Assembly: GCA_903970165.1 (NCBI GenBank)
Contig: CAJCHZ010000057.1
Location: 1 to 50,253 of the forward strand
Direction of reading: 5' to 3'
Length of the DNA stretch: 50,253 bases
DNA from: Betaproteobacteria bacterium
GTDB taxonomy: Bacteria; Acidobacteriota; Terriglobia; Acidiferrales; UBA7541
Each line of letters opens with the position of its first letter. The first letter of the stretch is position 1. The notes beneath the pieces are model-generated. The model had not been told where the DNA came from. It searched no databases and saw nothing but the letters and a program-made list of their open reading frames with translations. Positions 15,259-24,316 of the stretch are shown here, piece after piece. The position numbers and the translations under genes are program-made.

Positions 15259-17415
15259 CTAGTTTTCTGGGACGCTTCCGCTTACCCAGGGGTTAGGTCT
15301 CTTGATTAGCGTGGGACGATCGCCAGCTGGGGGCGCTGCCGGGGCTGGGGTGGATGCGGGCGCGTCGCCTTTTGCGCTGACCGCTCCCGGGGTGGCATCG
15401 GAATAGGGCTTCTTTAGGAAGCCTTCGGCGCGGTCTTGGGCGCCCCCGGTGTTGTCGTTGGTTTGTTTTGCTTTGCTGTATTCGTTTACGGCGCGTTCGC
15501 GCTGTCCCAATATGTCGAAAACCTCGCCGAGATAGATGTGGCTCCAGACTTCGGTCCACTTTTCGGAGGGTTCGGGGACGGCTTGCAGGGATTCGCGGAA
15601 GGAGTTGGCCGCGGCCTGGTAGTTCTTCTGGTAAAAGAAGGCTTCGCCCATGCGGAAATTGGCGAGGGGGCGGCCGGGCTGGATGGAGAGCGCGCGTTGA
15701 TACTGGCCGATCGCGTCGTAATAGCGGCCCTGTTCGGCAAGTTCTTCGCCGCGTGCGATGGCGGCGCGGGCGCGAAGCGCGACGCTACCTTTGAGTATCA
15801 AGTTGTTGGGATCGACCTTGATGCCGCCAGGTTTTGGACGACCGAAGGTTTCCACGACGAACGGAGATTCGAGGCCCAGGACGTCCACCATTTTCAGTTC
15901 GGGGTTGCCTTCGGTATCTATGCGTAGCTCGACGGGCATGCTGAACGTATCTATGGGCTGCTTGATTTTGCCGACGATGCGGAAACCTTTGGGGGTACGG
16001 TAGACGACGAATTCGGTCGTAAAATCTGGCACTCCGGTGGAGTTCAGCCACTGCGCAAAAAAGCCGCGAAGATTCGGACCCGAGGCACCCTTCAGAATGG
16101 ACTGCTCTTCCTGATCGGCGAGATTCACGAAGTCATCGATGCGTGCCGCCTTGCCGGCATATTTGGTGGCAAATTGGTGAAGAAGGGCTTTGAAGGGAGC
16201 ATCGCCCATTTCCGCGCGAAGCATGTGGAAGACCATAGCGCCTTTGTTCAGGACGACAGAACGGTAATCACTGGAGTAAGGAACGAGGCGGGCGGACTGC
16301 GCGATGGGTGCGGCGTCGTCATACATGAGGGCGCCGACAGCGAATTCGTCGACTGCGCGGAGGCCGGCTTCCTTGCCGGCGCTCTGTTCGGCATATAAGG
16401 CTTCGCAATAGCGGGAGAGTCCGTCGGTAACCCAGACATCGGCGGAAGACGCGGGAAGAACGGAGTTGCCAAACCACTGGGCGGCGACAAGACGAGCGAT
16501 AGTGCGTTCGGCGGATTTGGGTTCCCAGAGTCGACGGTTAAGCATGAGAACCCCCGGGGCAGCGAAGTCTCGGACGGTTCCGTCGGGCAACTGAATGACG
16601 GTCATGTCGGTGTCGGGAAGGTCGCCAAAATAGTCGGAAAAAAGGGTGACGGCGCGGGCGACGTCGTCAGCAAATCCTTGAGCGTTGTCGGAGTCGGAGC
16701 GGGGAGCGAAGACAGCCACGTTAATCCCTTCAGCTTGTTTGGGATTGAGCTGAAGGTTGCCGGCAACGTAGCTGCCATGTGGACCCGGGTCTTTGCAATC
16801 GAAAGTGTAGAGCAGGCGACCCCCGGCGAGGGGGGTGGGAGCGGCACTCTTGCCTGAGCCAGCGGCGGCGAAATTATCGGGGACGTTCAAGCGGAACGTG
16901 GCGGTGTAGCGGTTTGCGGGATAGTTTGTGAGGGGGAACCATCTTGCTGGGAGAAGGAGGTAGGCGTATTCATGGGTTATCGAAGCGGCTCGCACACCTG
17001 GGACGGGGCTGTTTTCCTCGTTAGCCAGGAGGCCGACGTAAGTATAGACGAGCGTGACGTGGCCACCGGCGGCGACGGGAGTTGGGAGGGTGGCAAGAAC
17101 GTAGAGCGGATTGGTGGAATCGCGCTCGTAATTGATGGCCTTCCCATCCGCGGTTTTGACCGAGGTAACGTTGAGATTCGGATGGAGTTCGACGCGTACG
17201 TTGCCGGTGACGTCGGTGGCGCGGAAGTCTATTTTGGCGATAGCGTTGATGGATTGGCCGTTGGCGTCAAGCGTGGCGGTTACGTCGTAATGCTCGGCGA
17301 GGAAGCCAAGAGAGCGAGGGACCTGTGCTTGCAGGTTGTGAGCGCCGCAGACAAGGGCTGCAGCGAGGAACAAAGTTGATTTCTTAGAAAAACTTCTACT
17401 TCGGCGGCAGAGCAT
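15259..17415 (-). CDS. M1 aminopeptidase-like protein without zinc site, with TPRs
   Basis: A 718-residue exported protein: signal peptide (STLFLAAALVCGAHNLQAQ), the M1 N-terminal beta domain (about 30-220), an M1-like catalytic domain, a C-terminal domain, and TPR repeats (about 565-660, e.g. GQYQRALSIQPGRPLANFRM). In true M1 peptidases the active site reads HELAHQWFG with a later NEG. Here the aligned residues are RLVAAQWFG (near 305) and TDG (WVTDGLSRY), and the GxMEN motif is FAAPG. All zinc ligands and the catalytic Glu are gone while the fold-defining residues (QWFGN, W..DG..RY) stay. It is therefore probably a non-catalytic binding protein. ATG at 17415 is preferred to 17436 because of AAGGTG just upstream. 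Confidence 0.82.
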   Translation of the reverse strand: MLCRRSRSFSKKSTLFLAAALVCGAHNLQAQVPRSLGFLAEHYDVTATLDANGQSINAIAKIDFRATDVTGNVRVELHPNLNVTSVKTADGKAINYERDSTNPLYVLATLPTPVAAGGHVTLVYTYVGLLANEENSPVPGVRAASITHEYAYLLLPARWFPLTNYPANRYTATFRLNVPDNFAAAGSGKSAAPTPLAGGRLLYTFDCKDPGPHGSYVAGNLQLNPKQAEGINVAVFAPRSDSDNAQGFADDVARAVTLFSDYFGDLPDTDMTVIQLPDGTVRDFAAPGVLMLNRRLWEPKSAERTIARLVAAQWFGNSVLPASSADVWVTDGLSRYCEALYAEQSAGKEAGLRAVDEFAVGALMYDDAAPIAQSARLVPYSSDYRSVVLNKGAMVFHMLRAEMGDAPFKALLHQFATKYAGKAARIDDFVNLADQEEQSILKGASGPNLRGFFAQWLNSTGVPDFTTEFVVYRTPKGFRIVGKIKQPIDTFSMPVELRIDTEGNPELKMVDVLGLESPFVVETFGRPKPGGIKVDPNNLILKGSVALRARAAIARGEELAEQGRYYDAIGQYQRALSIQPGRPLANFRMGEAFFYQKNYQAAANSFRESLQAVPEPSEKWTEVWSHIYLGEVFDILGQRERAVNEYSKAKQTNDNTGGAQDRAEGFLKKPYSDATPGAVSAKGDAPASTPAPAAPPAGDRPTLIKRPNPWVSGSVPEN

Positions 17416-17503
17416 CCGACACCTTTTCGATGGCACCTATCGATGGCGTTTATAGGCGGCACTCATCGCACATCGCAATGGGCACCTGATACCGGCGCCA
17501 ACC

Positions 17504-17539
17504 GACACCTTCATGCCTATAGACACTTTTATGCCTATA
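17504..17539 (-). repeat. Tandem 18-bp direct repeat upstream of the M1-like gene
   Basis: Two adjacent units on the minus strand, TATAGGCATAAAAGTGTC and TATAGGCATGAAGGTGTC, differ at two of 18 positions. They lie about 90-125 bases before the M1-like start codon, between it and the lpxB stop. A third, looser match (ATAGGTGCCATCGAAAAGG) overlaps the start region. This could be a pair of regulator-binding sites. Confidence 0.45.
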
Positions 17540-17558
17540 TAGGATAGCAGAGACCCGC

Positions 17559-18734
17559 CTAAGTGTTGCCAGAGGAGGCGGCGAGAAGAGCAGTAATTGC
17601 ATCGGCGGCGCGGTCTACGGCACCTGGGGGGCCGAGGCGATCGCGGACTCCGGCAAGGCCGGCCCGGAGTTCTTCACGGGCGGGCTGGCTGGTGAGGAGA
17701 CGCAGGACTTCCTCGGCGACGCGAGCGGGAGTGAAGTCCTTTTGAATCAGTTCGGGGACGACTTCGCGTTCGGCGATGAGGTTCACCATGCTGAAGTAAG
17801 AGGTGCGGACCAGAGGCTTGGCCAGCAGGGCGGTCAGTGGCGTCACGCGGTAAATGACGACCATGGGGACGTCGAGAAGAGCGGCTTCGACGGTGGCTGT
17901 GCCACTCGAGACGATGGCGGCATCGGCGGCTGCGAGGGCGTTGTAGGTTTGGCCTTCGACCACGCGGACCTTTAGGGCGGAGTGCCAACTTGCTTTGAGC
18001 TGGTTCACGCTGCCAGCGGCGGCCGCGGCTACTACGAATTGCGCTGGACAGGATGGACGGGCATTTTGAATGCGGAGACAGGCTTCGCGGATTATTGGTA
18101 GGTGCTGGGATAGCTCGGCGTGGCGGCTGCCGGGCAAAATAGTGACGATCGGCTGAGCAGGATCGAGATCGTGCTGGCGGCAGAAATCCTCGCGCGATTG
18201 CGTGGGGTGGACATTGCCTACCAGCGGGTGGCCGATGAATTTTGTGGGCACGCCCGCGTTGCCGAAGAAGGCTTCCTCGAAAGGGAAGATGCAGAGGGCT
18301 TGGGCGAAGCGGCGGCGCACGACGCGGACGCGCCATGGGCGCCAGGCCCAGAATTGCGGGCAGATGTAATAGATGTTGCGGACGCCGTGCGGGCGGAGTT
18401 TTCGGGCAAGACGGAGATGGAAACCCGGGAAGTCGGTGAGGATGGCGAATGGAGGCTTGCGGCGGCTGGCTTCGGTGACGAGGCGGCGCATGGCGCGGAC
18501 CAGAGATGGCAGGTGGCTGAGAATTTCCGTGATACCGACGACGGAAACTTCGGAGTAGTCCGTGATGACGTCAACGCCGGCGGCGCGCATTTGCGGGCCA
18601 CCCATGCCGAAGAGGGAGACTTCCATGCGTTTTTGGAGGGCTTTGGCGAGGCGTGCGGCGTACATATCACCGGAAACTTCGCCTGCGGAGATGAGGAGCG
18701 GAATGGGAGGCATTCGCTTTTGAGCGGAGCTCAA
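17559..18734 (-). CDS. lpxB: Lipid-A-disaccharide synthase
   Basis: A 391-residue GT19 glycosyltransferase that joins UDP-2,3-diacylglucosamine to lipid X, forming the lipid A disaccharide at the inner membrane's cytoplasmic face. Family sequence: ISAGEVSGDMYAARLAKAL at the N-terminus, GMGGPQMRAAGVDVI, TDFPGFHLRLARKL, FIGHPLVGN, ILPGSRHAEL and VSSGTATVEAALLDVPMVVIYR. This shows that the organism makes a lipid-A-type outer membrane. The gene begins with TTG (or ATG seven codons later) in a TTGA overlap with the ABC exporter gene, so it is translationally coupled to it. No lpxA, lpxC or lpxD lies in the window. Confidence 0.94.
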   Translation of the reverse strand: MSSAQKRMPPIPLLISAGEVSGDMYAARLAKALQKRMEVSLFGMGGPQMRAAGVDVITDYSEVSVVGITEILSHLPSLVRAMRRLVTEASRRKPPFAILTDFPGFHLRLARKLRPHGVRNIYYICPQFWAWRPWRVRVVRRRFAQALCIFPFEEAFFGNAGVPTKFIGHPLVGNVHPTQSREDFCRQHDLDPAQPIVTILPGSRHAELSQHLPIIREACLRIQNARPSCPAQFVVAAAAAGSVNQLKASWHSALKVRVVEGQTYNALAAADAAIVSSGTATVEAALLDVPMVVIYRVTPLTALLAKPLVRTSYFSMVNLIAEREVVPELIQKDFTPARVAEEVLRLLTSQPAREELRAGLAGVRDRLGPPGAVDRAADAITALLAASSGNT

Positions 18735-20638
18735 TCCGTTGCTGGCTGAGGAGCTGGGAGCGGTCTGGGAGGCTGGTCGGCGAGAGAGCCGGCGGCGCTG
18801 CGCGCGTCGTCGGGGAGGCCGAGTTCCTGCTCTTTGTATTGGAGCTGGTAGAGGCGGTAATAGATGCCGCGCAGAGCGAGAAGTTCCTGATGAGCGCCTT
18901 GTTCGCGGAGGCGGCCTTTGTGGAATACGAGAATGCGCGAGGCGTATTGAATGGTGCTGAGGCGATGGGCGATTACGAGGGAAGTGCGGCCGCAGAGCAG
19001 ACGGTCGAGGGCTTCGCGAATTTGCAGTTCGGTTTTTGTGTCCACGCTAGAAGTAGCTTCGTCGAGGATGAGGAAGCTGGGATTGTGGGCGAGCGCGCGA
19101 GCGAAGCAGATGAGCTGGCGCTGGCCTACCGAGAGCGTTGAGCCGCGCTCGTTGACTTCCGTGTCCACGCCCTGGGGAAGGCCGCGAACAAAATCGCCAA
19201 GGCCGATTTCGTCGAGCGCTTTTTGAACCGTTGCGCGATCGATCCCTGGGGAGCCGAGGCGTACGTTGGATTCGATTGTGCCGGTGAAGAGAAAAGAATC
19301 CTGCAAGACGATACCGAACAGGCGGCGGAGATCCTGGAGGTTGATGGATTTTATGTCAACGCCGTCGAGGAGAATCTGGCCGCGCTGGACATCGTAGAAA
19401 CGGAGGAGCAGGGAAATAAGGGTGGTCTTGCCGGCACCCGTGTGGCCGACGATGGCGAACGTCTCGCCGGGTGCGATGCGGAAGGAAACATCGCGCAGAA
19501 CCCAGTCTTCGTCGGTGGGCTCAGCCTTCTCGCGATAGCTGAACCAGACATTGCGGAATTCGATTTCGCCGCGTGGAGAGACAAGGCGCGCGGCGTTGGG
19601 ATCGGAAGTGATGGAGATCGGTTCGTCGAGAAGCCGGAAAATGCGCTCGGACGCAGCCATCGCGGATTGCAGGATGTTGAATTTTTCGCTGAGGTCCTGA
19701 ATGGGACGGAAAAAGCGCGTGGCGTACATGGTAAACGCGGTGAGCAGGCCGAGGCTCAGACCGCTGAAGAGGACGCGATTGCCGCCGGACCAGTAGATGA
19801 ACGTGATGGTGGCAATGCTGAGAAGTTCGACGGCGGGATAAAAGAGCGCGAAGGCGAGGATAGCATCGCGCCAGGCGAGCATATTGTCTTTATTGCGCTT
19901 TTCAAATTCGAGGCGGGCTTTGCGCTCGCGATTAAAAAGCTGCACGACGCCCATTCCGGAAATGTATTCCTGAAGGAAAGAATTAATGCGGGCGATGGCG
20001 GTGCGGATGCGGCGATTGGCGTCGCGCACAAATTTGCGGAAGAAAAAGGTGACGACAAGAATGAACGGCAGGACGGCGAAGGCGTCGAAGGCAAGGCGGC
20101 GGTCTACCGTGAAAAGCAGAGCGGCCATGACCGCGAGGAGGAAGAAATCGTTGATCATGGTGACGACGCCGGCGGCGAAGAGATCGTTCAACGCGTCGAC
20201 GTCGGTGGTTACCCTCGTGACGAGGCGGCCGACGGGGTTGCGGTCGAAATAGCTCATGGGCAGACGCTGGATATGCGCGAAGATTTCGCGGCGCATGTCG
20301 TACATGGTCTGCTGGCCGACCCGCTGCATGATGCGGATCTGGATGTATTGCGCGAGAAAATCGGTGATAAGGACGGCGAGGAAGATGAGGCTGGTCCACT
20401 CGATGCCGCGCCAAGCGAGATTTTCCGGAATGAGTTGGTTCAGGGTGGGCGTGAAGTACTTATCAATGGCGCGGTAGAAAAGCCATGGCGGAGCGAGTTC
20501 GAGCGGCGTGACCACCGCGACGAGCAGCATGGCCACCACGACGTGCCACTTGTATGGGCGCAGATACTGCATGAGCCGCCGCATCAAGCGCGAGTCGTAG
20601 GCTTTGCCGAGTGCTTCTTCTTCGTGAATGTTGCTCAT
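18731..20638 (-). CDS. ABC exporter half-transporter (MdlB/YheH-like)
   Basis: A 635-residue type IV ABC exporter subunit with six transmembrane segments in the first 320 residues and an ATPase domain behind. Walker A is GHTGAGKTT; the signature is LSVGQ (not LSGGQ); Walker B with catalytic Glu is FLILDEATSSVD; the H-loop is IAHRLS. This set is that of the subunit with the canonical Walker B but a deviant signature in asymmetric heterodimers such as MdlA/MdlB or YheI/YheH. Its start overlaps the upstream ABC gene (ATGA) and its stop overlaps lpxB. Lipid, drug or lipopolysaccharide precursor export is possible; the lpxB link favours a lipid but does not prove it. Confidence 0.9.
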   Translation of the reverse strand: MSNIHEEEALGKAYDSRLMRRLMQYLRPYKWHVVVAMLLVAVVTPLELAPPWLFYRAIDKYFTPTLNQLIPENLAWRGIEWTSLIFLAVLITDFLAQYIQIRIMQRVGQQTMYDMRREIFAHIQRLPMSYFDRNPVGRLVTRVTTDVDALNDLFAAGVVTMINDFFLLAVMAALLFTVDRRLAFDAFAVLPFILVVTFFFRKFVRDANRRIRTAIARINSFLQEYISGMGVVQLFNRERKARLEFEKRNKDNMLAWRDAILAFALFYPAVELLSIATITFIYWSGGNRVLFSGLSLGLLTAFTMYATRFFRPIQDLSEKFNILQSAMAASERIFRLLDEPISITSDPNAARLVSPRGEIEFRNVWFSYREKAEPTDEDWVLRDVSFRIAPGETFAIVGHTGAGKTTLISLLLRFYDVQRGQILLDGVDIKSINLQDLRRLFGIVLQDSFLFTGTIESNVRLGSPGIDRATVQKALDEIGLGDFVRGLPQGVDTEVNERGSTLSVGQRQLICFARALAHNPSFLILDEATSSVDTKTELQIREALDRLLCGRTSLVIAHRLSTIQYASRILVFHKGRLREQGAHQELLALRGIYYRLYQLQYKEQELGLPDDARSAAGSLADQPPRPLPAPQPATD

Positions 20639-22578
20639 GCCCGTTCGAGTTCTTCTTCCAGCAGCTGTTTCTGATACAGGTCAGCGTAATAGCCGCCGCG
20701 CGCGAGAAGTTCGTCGTGCGTACCGCGTTCGCTGATGCGGCCGTCCCGCAGAACGACGATTTGATCGGCGTCCCGCACGGTTGAGGTGCGATGCGCGATC
20801 AAGATGGTGGTGCGGCCGCGCATGATGCCGCGCAAGCGGCTGAGAATGCGCTCTTCGGTTTGCGTGTCCACGCTCGAGAGGGAATCGTCCAGAATCAGAA
20901 TGCGCGGGTCGCGGACGATGGCGCGGGCGAGGGCGGTGCGCTGCTTCTGACCGCCGGAAAGAGTGACCCCGCGCTCGCCGACCATGGTGTCGTACTTTGC
21001 GGGGAACTCCTGGACTTCGGCGTCAAAGCTGGCGACTTCCGCAGCGGCGCGTACGCGCTCTGGATCGTATTTGGGCAGGCCAAAGGCAATGTTTTCGCCG
21101 ACGGTTTCGCTGAAGAGATAGGTGTCCTGCGGAACGTAGCCGATAGAGCGCCTGAGCGTTTCGAGCGGCCACTCGCGGATGGATCGGCCGTCCATAAAGA
21201 CAGCGCCTTCGGGGGCTTCCCAGAGGCGCGCGACGAGGGCAGCCAGCGTGGTTTTGCCGCTGCCTGTTGGCCCGACGATAGCGAGCGTGGAACCCGCCGG
21301 GATTTTCAGATTGATGTCGTGCAGCACGCCGTCCGAGCCAGATGCTTTTGCTTTGCCGCTGCCGTTCATGGCGCTGGCGCCAGACATGGTCGTGGGATAC
21401 GCAAAGTTGAGATTGCGAAATTCAATCTCGCCGTCCACCTCCACTCCGGAGGGCACTTTTGCGGCGCGGTCGTCAATTTTGGGCTGCGCAGTGAGAATGT
21501 AATTTAGCCGGCCCATGGAAGCGGCGCCGCGCTGAAAAATATTTGTGACCCAGCCAAGCGCAATCATGGGCCAGACGAGGATGCCGAGGTAGCTATAGAA
21601 GGCAATGAGGGCGCCGATGGAAATTCTGGCGCCGAGAACGAGGTGGCCGCCTTGCCACAGGACGATTAGAAAGGTTACGCCGATCAGCGCCTGCAGCGAC
21701 GGCATGAACATGCTCCAAGTGCGGATGAGCTCGACGTTACGCGAGACGTAGAGACGGTTGGGCTCGTCAAAGCCGCGAACCTCGGCATCTTCCTGAGCGT
21801 AGGCACGCACGACGCGAACGCCGGCGAGGTTTTCCTGCACTCTTGCGGAGAGCGTTGCGAGCGCGGCTTGAATTTTTTCGTAGAGTTCGTGAATTACTTT
21901 TCCAAAGCGCTGGACCACGACGGCGACGACGGGCACTGGCAGCAAAACCCAGAGCGTCAACATGGGAGAGAGTTGCCACATCACCGAAATCGCCAGCGCC
22001 ATGCCGACAATCGTCTGGCCGCTATACATGATTCCCGGGCCAAGCACCATGCGCACGGCGTTGAGGTCATTGGTGGCGCGGGACATCAGTTCGCCAGTGC
22101 GATTCCGGACGTAAAATTCGGGCTCGAGAAGAAGCAAGCGGTTCAGCAAATCGCCGCGGATGTCGAATTCGATGTCGCGCGAGACGCCGATGAGAACCCA
22201 GCGCGTCAGAAAAGAAAGAACCGCGCGGAGCGATACGAGTACGATCAGCATCAGGCAGTAAATTCCGAGGGCGTGGCGGCTGTGCGGCTCGAAATAAGGA
22301 ATGGCGCGAGACAGCCACGAGTTCGCCAAGAGGTGGCCCTGCACGCTTCGTTCAAACGGCCTGCTGCTGCCGGCAAGAATGTCAGTGATAACTCCGGTGG
22401 CGAGCGGAATCACATTTTGCGCGACGCTGGCCACCACCAGCGTGACCAATCCAAGAGCGATGCCCCCGGGATAGCGACCCAGGTAGGGAAACAGGCCCAG
22501 CAGATTCTTCCACGCGGAAGATTTCGGCGGTTTTTTGGCTGCCGCCGTTGCTCCGATGGTGGCCGCGGCCGCGCTCAT
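20635..22578 (-). CDS. ABC exporter half-transporter (MdlA/YheI-like)
   Basis: This 647-residue partner subunit has six predicted transmembrane segments followed by an ATPase domain: Walker A GPTGSGKTT, consensus signature LSGGQ, but Walker B ILILDDSLSSVD with Asp in place of the catalytic Glu; H-loop IAHRTS. With the second subunit's LSVGQ this predicts one degenerate and one working ATP site. The linker before the ATPase domain has a Gly/Ser/Ala-rich insertion (about residue 395-410). The frame is open to 22863, but ATG at 22578 is chosen because it overlaps the preceding lipoprotein gene's TGA (ATGA) and gives a normal MdlA-type N-terminus. Confidence 0.9.
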   Translation of the reverse strand: MSAAAATIGATAAAKKPPKSSAWKNLLGLFPYLGRYPGGIALGLVTLVVASVAQNVIPLATGVITDILAGSSRPFERSVQGHLLANSWLSRAIPYFEPHSRHALGIYCLMLIVLVSLRAVLSFLTRWVLIGVSRDIEFDIRGDLLNRLLLLEPEFYVRNRTGELMSRATNDLNAVRMVLGPGIMYSGQTIVGMALAISVMWQLSPMLTLWVLLPVPVVAVVVQRFGKVIHELYEKIQAALATLSARVQENLAGVRVVRAYAQEDAEVRGFDEPNRLYVSRNVELIRTWSMFMPSLQALIGVTFLIVLWQGGHLVLGARISIGALIAFYSYLGILVWPMIALGWVTNIFQRGAASMGRLNYILTAQPKIDDRAAKVPSGVEVDGEIEFRNLNFAYPTTMSGASAMNGSGKAKASGSDGVLHDINLKIPAGSTLAIVGPTGSGKTTLAALVARLWEAPEGAVFMDGRSIREWPLETLRRSIGYVPQDTYLFSETVGENIAFGLPKYDPERVRAAAEVASFDAEVQEFPAKYDTMVGERGVTLSGGQKQRTALARAIVRDPRILILDDSLSSVDTQTEERILSRLRGIMRGRTTILIAHRTSTVRDADQIVVLRDGRISERGTHDELLARGGYYADLYQKQLLEEELERA

Positions 22579-23303
22579 TTGAGCACCGAATGCGCGTTTT
22601 CGATGGAAGGCGTTTCGAGAAGGAAATGTTCGTAGGTGCGGTCCAGCGACTGATAGCGTTTTGTCGCCGGGTTCCAGGCAACGCCGATGGGGAGCTGGTG
22701 CGGGTCGGCCGCGCCAATGATGGGCGTGACGTAAAGCTGGAGGCCCTTTACGGGATCCTGCTCGTACTGGAGGCGCCAGCCGCCGACCGATGTGAGTGGC
22801 GTCATTGCGAGATAGCCCTTGGAGTTTTTCAGGTGCTCGTCGCAGCGGAAGAGTTCCGTCCATTTACCGTCTTCATTTTCGACAATAACGGCGCGGGTCA
22901 CGATCGTTCCCGGAAGATCATTTTTGGGCGTTTTGGGAACGACGTTTGCTGCGAGAAATTGCTGCTTTCCGTTTTTCGCGAGGTCGCCGAAGATGAGGAC
23001 TTGTGTTTCTTTTCCGAGCAAGCCGATTGCCGCGGATTGCATGTCTTCCGGGACGGCGGGTTCGGCAGGCTTTGCCATTGCGTCGGAGACGGACTTTGGC
23101 GCCGGATCATCGCCACAACCGGTAAGCAGCAAAGCGGTGAAGGCGAGAGCGCCAACCGCAAACGCAAGAAAAATCCGGCGGCGTTTGATTGTCCGCAAAG
23201 AGAAGCGGTGGGCTTGCACCGCCGTCTGCGGAGACGTCCTATGAGATGCGAAAGTACAGGGCTCTTTCGCTTCGCACTCCCCGAATGTTTTTGATTGGTT
23301 CAT
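22575..23303 (-). CDS. Putative lipoprotein, unknown function
   Basis: I do not recognise this family. The frame encodes a lipoprotein signal (RIFLAFAVGALAFTALLLTGC) whose Cys would be acylated, followed by about 185 residues with strands such as ETQVLIFGDLAKNGKQQFL and GGWRLQYEQDPVKGLQLYVT, fitting a periplasmic folded domain. The start is unsure: the ATG at 23303 would leave an unusually long 50-residue region before the signal; a GTG or TTG closer to the signal is possible but none has a clear ribosome site. It opens the operon with the ABC pair and lpxB and overlaps the next gene by four bases, suggesting an envelope role. Confidence 0.65.
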   Translation of the reverse strand: MNQSKTFGECEAKEPCTFASHRTSPQTAVQAHRFSLRTIKRRRIFLAFAVGALAFTALLLTGCGDDPAPKSVSDAMAKPAEPAVPEDMQSAAIGLLGKETQVLIFGDLAKNGKQQFLAANVVPKTPKNDLPGTIVTRAVIVENEDGKWTELFRCDEHLKNSKGYLAMTPLTSVGGWRLQYEQDPVKGLQLYVTPIIGAADPHQLPIGVAWNPATKRYQSLDRTYEHFLLETPSIENAHSVLK

Positions 23304-23513
23304 GAAGAGTTGCCGGCGTAAGCGCGATTTCCGCTCCGCACGCGGCTGTATCCTTTTCCGGAGAACTCTGCAATCGCATTCCGTGCGGACCGTACCGCTC
23401 CGGCCAGTCACACCCCGCAATACCATCGATTCTAGCCGTTGGTAGCCTTCCGGGGAAGGACGGAGCGTTCGCTGTTCCCGACGAGCACTATTGCACATTC
23501 CGATGGCGCGGAT

Positions 23514-24191
23514 TTACCGGCCCAGAATCGCGTCCAGCCGCGCTTCAAAATTTTCCTCGCCCTCGGACCATAACTGGCTCCGGTCGACCGGCAGCGCCTG
23601 GTGAATCGCGTCCATCCAATTGAATAACTGTTGGATGTTTGCGCGGGTCTTTGCGTGATATTCCTTCAGGTTGGCGGGCGTAGCCATCCACTGGCGGAAC
23701 GTCTTTTCCATTGGATGGTCGGAGGAGTCGAATGGATTCGAGGCTGCGCCGGGGGCGAGGAGGCCACCATGGCCAGTAAAGAAATGTTCGAAGCCCAGAT
23801 CGGAGGTGAAGTGTCCTTCGGATGCCGCGAGGCCGCTGTCGTATTCCGGGCCGTGACAGGTGAGCACGAGCGGTTCCGGCTTGTGCAACCACTTGAGGTT
23901 TTCGATGTCGAAGGTCCAAAGATCCCATTTCGCGGTGGCGATGTACGCGCTGTCGAGATGGATGTGCTGTGCCGCAAGCGCAGCAACTTCCGCTGCCCCA
24001 TAGCCGAGATCTTTGAGATCCCATTCGGCGAGGGGAATTTCCGTTGCATCCACAGGCTGGACGACCAATTCCTTGAAGGCCTTCTCGGAGGCGGAAAGCG
24101 GCGCGGTCGTGAGAAACCTCGCGAACTGGGCGATCAGAGTTGCTTCAGAGAAATCGCGCGTCCACACGCGCAGGTATGCTCGGTTGGCCAT
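23514..24191 (-). CDS. Conserved-looking hypothetical protein
   Basis: A 225-residue soluble protein with no signal or membrane segment. It starts MANRAYLRVWTRDFSEATLI, then WDLKDLGYGAAEVAALAAQH and IATAKWDLWTFDIENLKWLH. It is rich in Trp, His and acidic residues. I cannot assign a family. The frame is open to 24311, but the ATG at 24191 gives a plausible N-terminus. It lies between xylF and the lipoprotein gene on the same strand, with gaps of 125 and about 210 bases, so it may be a separate transcript. Confidence 0.6.
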   Translation of the reverse strand: MANRAYLRVWTRDFSEATLIAQFARFLTTAPLSASEKAFKELVVQPVDATEIPLAEWDLKDLGYGAAEVAALAAQHIHLDSAYIATAKWDLWTFDIENLKWLHKPEPLVLTCHGPEYDSGLAASEGHFTSDLGFEHFFTGHGGLLAPGAASNPFDSSDHPMEKTFRQWMATPANLKEYHAKTRANIQQLFNWMDAIHQALPVDRSQLWSEGEENFEARLDAILGR

Positions 24192-24316
24192 TGGGGTTCG
24201 AGTCTTGATTATACGTGGGAGAGTGGCGGGAGGCGAATCGAGCGAAGAATTGGAAGAGAAAAAATCAGGAAGAGGGAAAAGCTGCAGGCCGGGCTCAGGA
24301 ACTGCGTGCAAATGTT

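Noticed and set aside
19223..20674. 483-residue open frame on the plus strand
   Set aside because: It lies wholly antisense to the ABC exporter gene, is rich in Glu/Asp/Ala from GC-rich shadow codons, and shows no recognisable domain.
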